Below, piece after piece: positions 62,948-64,000 of a stretch of 64,000 nt of DNA. A program made the position numbers and the translations under genes. Positions within the stretch are counted from its first letter, which is position 1. Each line of letters starts with the position of its first letter. The notes beneath the pieces are model-generated. The model worked only from the letters and a program-made list of their open reading frames with translations. It did no database searches and was not told where the DNA came from. The stretch lies in assembly GCA_934132775.1 (NCBI GenBank), contig CAKPAA010000004.1, positions 40,960 through 104,959 on the forward strand, read 5' to 3'. The DNA comes from an uncultured Clostridia bacterium (lineage in GTDB: Bacteria > Bacillota > Clostridia > TANB77 > UBA1234).

Positions 62948-64000
62948 TCACTCAGTCGGCATATTGTCGTGAGCGGTAATGTTACTCGCGTCGGTCACAG
63001 CCTCAACCACAGGATCAGGAACTTCCTGCGTTGAAGAAGATTCACTCCCTTCAGCTTCCGAAGAAATGATAGCGACCATATCCTCGGCAGGAGCGGGCGG
63101 AGCATCGTTGCTAGCGATACTAACAACAAGATCCGCAGAAGCAGAACCAGCATCTGCAACAACAGACACGGTGCTCTCAGAAGCTTCTTCGGTTGGCAGA
63201 TCACTGTGAGAGGGGATACTTCCGCTCACAGTAGTATCGGTGCTGCTACCCGGAATGTCATTGTGTTCTGGCAAATTGGACGCCGTTTCAGTCGGCGCCG
63301 TCGGTGTATTATTCGCGACCGGAGCAGGAGTATTCTCCGTCTCGTTGTGAGAAGGAATATTAGACGCCGTCTCACTCGGAGCTTCCGGAGTGTTATCAGT
63401 GCCCGGACGCGGTGTTTCCAGCGGCTCATTGGTCGGTTTAGCAGTCGGCTGAGGCTCCTGAGTAGGAGCAGCCGTCGGTTCATCGGACGGATGATTACCA
63501 CCGTTGTCAGAAGAGCCAGCGGAACCAGAACCAGAACCAGAGCCAGCCCCGTTTGCGCATCCACACACGGCGAAGCCATAAGTCAGCTTGCCGGTCTTGT
63601 CATACCAATACGCGGCATACGTCGTGATATTGGTAATATCATCAGCAGTCAACTTAATGGTGATATTATCGCCATAAGCTCTGCTATGCCTTCTAGCAAG
63701 CGCCAGATGCTTCTTGCAAGCACTCAAGTCGGGCGACTTCACAGAAGCGCTCTCGTACTTAGTGTGCTCGACGTTTTCAAACTTCACGCTCACAGAGCGC
63801 GAAGCCACGTTAACCGTAATCTTTTCACCGACATGGGCCATCAGGTCCTCATCAGTAAAGTTGATCCGGCCGGCCTCACCACCAACGTTAACAGCATTGA
63901 AGCTGCCATCGTTGTAATGGGCCTTTTCGAAGAACTCCGCCCAAGAACTCTGAGACGGATCCTCTTTCTGTTCACTGTTTTCGAAGAACTCCGCCCAAGA
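62948..64000 (-). CDS. Pro/Ser-rich surface-type protein, paralog 2 (start outside window)
   Basis: At least 350 aa; the frame is open to the last base, so the true start lies beyond 64000 and the Met at 63841 is internal. The visible N-terminal part has a tandem repeat SWAEFFE (period 18 residues, NSEQKEDPSQS between). Next is a globular beta-rich domain (FTDEDLMAHVGEKITVNVASRSVSV ... DDITNITTYAAYWYDKTGKLTYGFAVC) with two or three cysteines. A Gly/Ser linker follows, then a long Pro/Ala/Thr/Asn region like paralog 1 (ASNIPSHNETENTPAP), ending VVEAVTDASNITAHDNMPTE. GC content is well above the chromosome. No LPxTG motif at the C-terminus. Likely secreted or surface-exposed; function unknown. 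Confidence 0.7.
   Translation of the reverse strand, partial: SWAEFFENSEQKEDPSQSSWAEFFEKAHYNDGSFNAVNVGGEAGRINFTDEDLMAHVGEKITVNVASRSVSVKFENVEHTKYESASVKSPDLSACKKHLALARRHSRAYGDNITIKLTADDITNITTYAAYWYDKTGKLTYGFAVCGCANGAGSGSGSGSAGSSDNGGNHPSDEPTAAPTQEPQPTAKPTNEPLETPRPGTDNTPEAPSETASNIPSHNETENTPAPVANNTPTAPTETASNLPEHNDIPGSSTDTTVSGSIPSHSDLPTEEASESTVSVVADAGSASADLVVSIASNDAPPAPAEDMVAIISSEAEGSESSSTQEVPDPVVEAVTDASNITAHDNMPTE

Overview
The window is a chromosomal segment of a low-GC, spore-forming member of the Clostridia, probably an uncultured gut lineage. Evidence: AT-rich genes with strong AGGAGG-type ribosome binding sites, sporulation genes (spoIIE, cotJA/B/C), a Firmicute-type primosome pair (dnaD/dnaC), yhaO/yhaN, DUF1858, and tRNAs with encoded CCA. 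Genus cannot be fixed from the sequence alone.

Layout. 1-4160: remains of a mobile element: the C-terminal part of a serine recombinase, a MobV/Pre relaxase broken by two frameshifts, and small or unknown cargo. 4250-5330: a GC-richer orphan gene with a palindrome in its promoter, then a gene-poor stretch with hairpins and a GC-rich tRNA-like fragment. 5.5-9.7 kb: U32/DUF3656 protein and a GC-rich alpha-glucan phosphorylase. 9.9-19.3 kb: an eight-gene minus-strand operon with one strong promoter, built on a Dlt-like plan (adenylating enzyme, carrier protein, MBOAT, SGNH protein) with a CE4 deacetylase fused to the SGNH part plus GNAT, GT-C-like, lipoprotein-like and membrane partners. 19.5-22.3 kb: serpin-like lipoprotein and two cell-envelope or helical unknowns. 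22.5-22.8 kb: tRNA Lys-Glu-Thr. 23-24.2 kb: putative ART-fold protein. 24.3-26.4 kb: acyl-CoA synthetase and DUF1858. 26.5-30.3 kb: a stripped-down type IV secretion block (VirD4-like, VirB2-like, TrbL/VirB6-like, PrgI) without a VirB4 ATPase or relaxase, followed by a strongly folded intergenic element of about 144 nt. 30.7-32.7 kb: dnaD-dnaC. 32.8-37.3 kb: pseudopilin-like CxxC-rich protein and yhaN/yhaO. 37.4-43.4 kb: plsX, then the str operon (L7Ae-like, rpsL, rpsG, fusA, tuf). 43.6-49.6 kb: coiled-coil protein, XRE regulator, pdp, comEA, dacF, cotJABC. 49.7-56 kb: tRNA-Arg with a duplicated 3' end and an inserted hairpin repeat, spoIIE, smc. 56.2-61.6 kb: GC-rich orphan with a structured leader, tRNA-Lys, SPASM protein, and several metabolic and membrane genes. 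61.9-64 kb: two paralogous, GC-rich, proline-rich surface-type proteins with near-identical terminators; the second runs off the window.

Most interesting points: the cloverleaf-like intergenic RNA candidate at 30299-30442 with C-rich unpaired segments; the hybrid Dlt-like/deacetylase operon; the VirB4-less secretion block with an apparent ATT-initiated coupling protein; and several single GC-rich genes, each with its own control signals, scattered through the AT-rich chromosome.
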